Shown here in pieces: positions 63,577-64,000 of a stretch of DNA of 64,000 nt (the first letter of the stretch is position 1; every line of letters starts with the position of its first letter). The position numbers were made by a program, and so were the translations under genes. The stretch is from Planctomyces sp. SH-PL14 (GTDB lineage Bacteria; Planctomycetota; Planctomycetia; Planctomycetales; Planctomycetaceae), in NCBI RefSeq assembly GCF_001610835.1, contig NZ_CP011270.1:1-64000 (forward strand), in the 5' to 3' direction. A model generated the notes under the pieces. The model was not told where the DNA came from. It saw only the letters and a list, made by a program, of their open reading frames with translations, and did not search any database.

Positions 63577-64000
63577 ATGGATCCGCGTTACCAGATCGAC
63601 GACGTCTCAAACCTCCTCAGCCCCGGGCTGGTCGTGTTCCGCGACCTCGTAGTGCAGAACGTCGAAGCGATGATCCGGATGGCGGGAGGGGTCGACCGGC
63701 TCCGTCCGCACTGCAAGACGCACAAGATGGCCGAGGTGACGAAGATCGAGTTCAAGCTGGGGATCACGAAGCACAAGGCGGCCACGATCGCCGAAGCGGA
63801 GATGCTGGCCGCCTGCGGCGTTCCGGACGTCATGATCTCCTACCCGATCGTCGGCCCGAACCTGGGCCGGGTCGCGAAGCTCATCAAGACGTTTCCGGGT
63901 ACTCGCTTCTCCGTCGTCGCCGATCACGCGCGACCGATCGAGCAGCTCGGCGCGGCAATGACCGCGGCGGGGCTCAAGGTCGATGTCTTCCTGGAGGTGA
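63577..64000 (+). CDS. D-threonine aldolase / alanine racemase-like PLP enzyme (partial)
   Basis: The first 141 residues of a gene that runs off the window. The sequence LRPHCKTHKMAEV places the PLP-binding Lys as in D-threonine aldolase-type enzymes, and the (alpha/beta)8 barrel continues with AACGVPDVMISYPIVGPNLG and RFSVVADHARPIEQL. The family cleaves D-3-hydroxy amino acids to glycine and an aldehyde, or dehydrates related substrates. A weak SD (AAAGAG) precedes the ATG. The C-terminal metal-binding part is outside the window. Confidence 0.87.
   Translation, partial: MDPRYQIDDVSNLLSPGLVVFRDLVVQNVEAMIRMAGGVDRLRPHCKTHKMAEVTKIEFKLGITKHKAATIAEAEMLAACGVPDVMISYPIVGPNLGRVAKLIKTFPGTRFSVVADHARPIEQLGAAMTAAGLKVDVFLEV

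Overview
The window reads as a stretch of chromosome from a high-GC member of the Planctomycetota, probably Planctomycetales-like. The reasons are the mix of a Cys-type sulfatase, a DUF1080 protein, an Nramp-like carrier, small zinc-ribbon membrane proteins, a PP2C phosphatase and a FrdA/SdhA-type succinate dehydrogenase, together with the divergent CdsA and RNase III motifs. That assignment rests on gene content and style, not on a marker-gene search. Most genes have a Shine-Dalgarno (SD) GAGG/GGAG, and GTG or TTG starts are common.

Layout. 1-5.4 kb: a DnaA-family protein, then a leftward csrA-like/uppS/cdsA lipid-carrier cluster and a rightward pssA plus zinc-ribbon membrane protein. 5.4-13.8 kb: ilvD, gatA, gatC and asd (all leftward), a Tat-exported PhoD, and a TetR repressor. 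13.8-22.2 kb: an RND efflux operon (one lipoprotein adaptor and two tandem HAE1 pumps) with an 18-bp perfect palindrome as its likely TetR operator. 22.2-31.4 kb: ispD, an HDOD protein beside a CheB-type response regulator, a 56-residue protein, a DUF1848 protein, and a nuoD-nuoE-[zeta kinase-small partner]-nuoF cluster, preceded by a 32-residue basic microprotein. 31.4-45.6 kb: sufD, a SulP-carbonic anhydrase fusion, surE, a His-rich lipoprotein, rnc, an LRR/zinc-ribbon protein coupled to a DUF1992 protein, PP2C, DUF1080, and an NAD-dependent epimerase. 45.6-51.2 kb: sdhCAB and a Gfo/Idh/MocA oxidoreductase. 51.2-64 kb: a secreted esterase, small membrane and lipoproteins, tRNA-His, TrmH overlapping a sulfatase, a YncE-like/phosphoesterase fusion, an Nramp-like carrier, a secreted prenyltransferase-fold protein, and the start of a D-threonine-aldolase-like PLP enzyme.

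The most striking unexplained structure is a family of dispersed intergenic repeats of about 320-345 bp (family A): eight full copies and one truncated copy in 64 kb, in both orientations, always between genes. Several end within a few bases of a stop codon. Each copy has two GC-rich hairpins arranged as an imperfect inverted repeat, plus a terminal hairpin. I do not recognise it. Smaller inverted-repeat families (B and C) with arms like ACCAAGACACCAAG or ACACAGAGGCAC also occur.

Other points of interest are the putative toxin-antitoxin pair stitched by two ATGA overlaps into the complex I cluster, two small proteins resembling CsrA, an RNase III lacking one of the usual acidic active-site residues, and an Nramp-like carrier with an EF-hand-like loop and a hairpin over its ribosome binding site. 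No CRISPR array, transposase, phage gene or rRNA was found.
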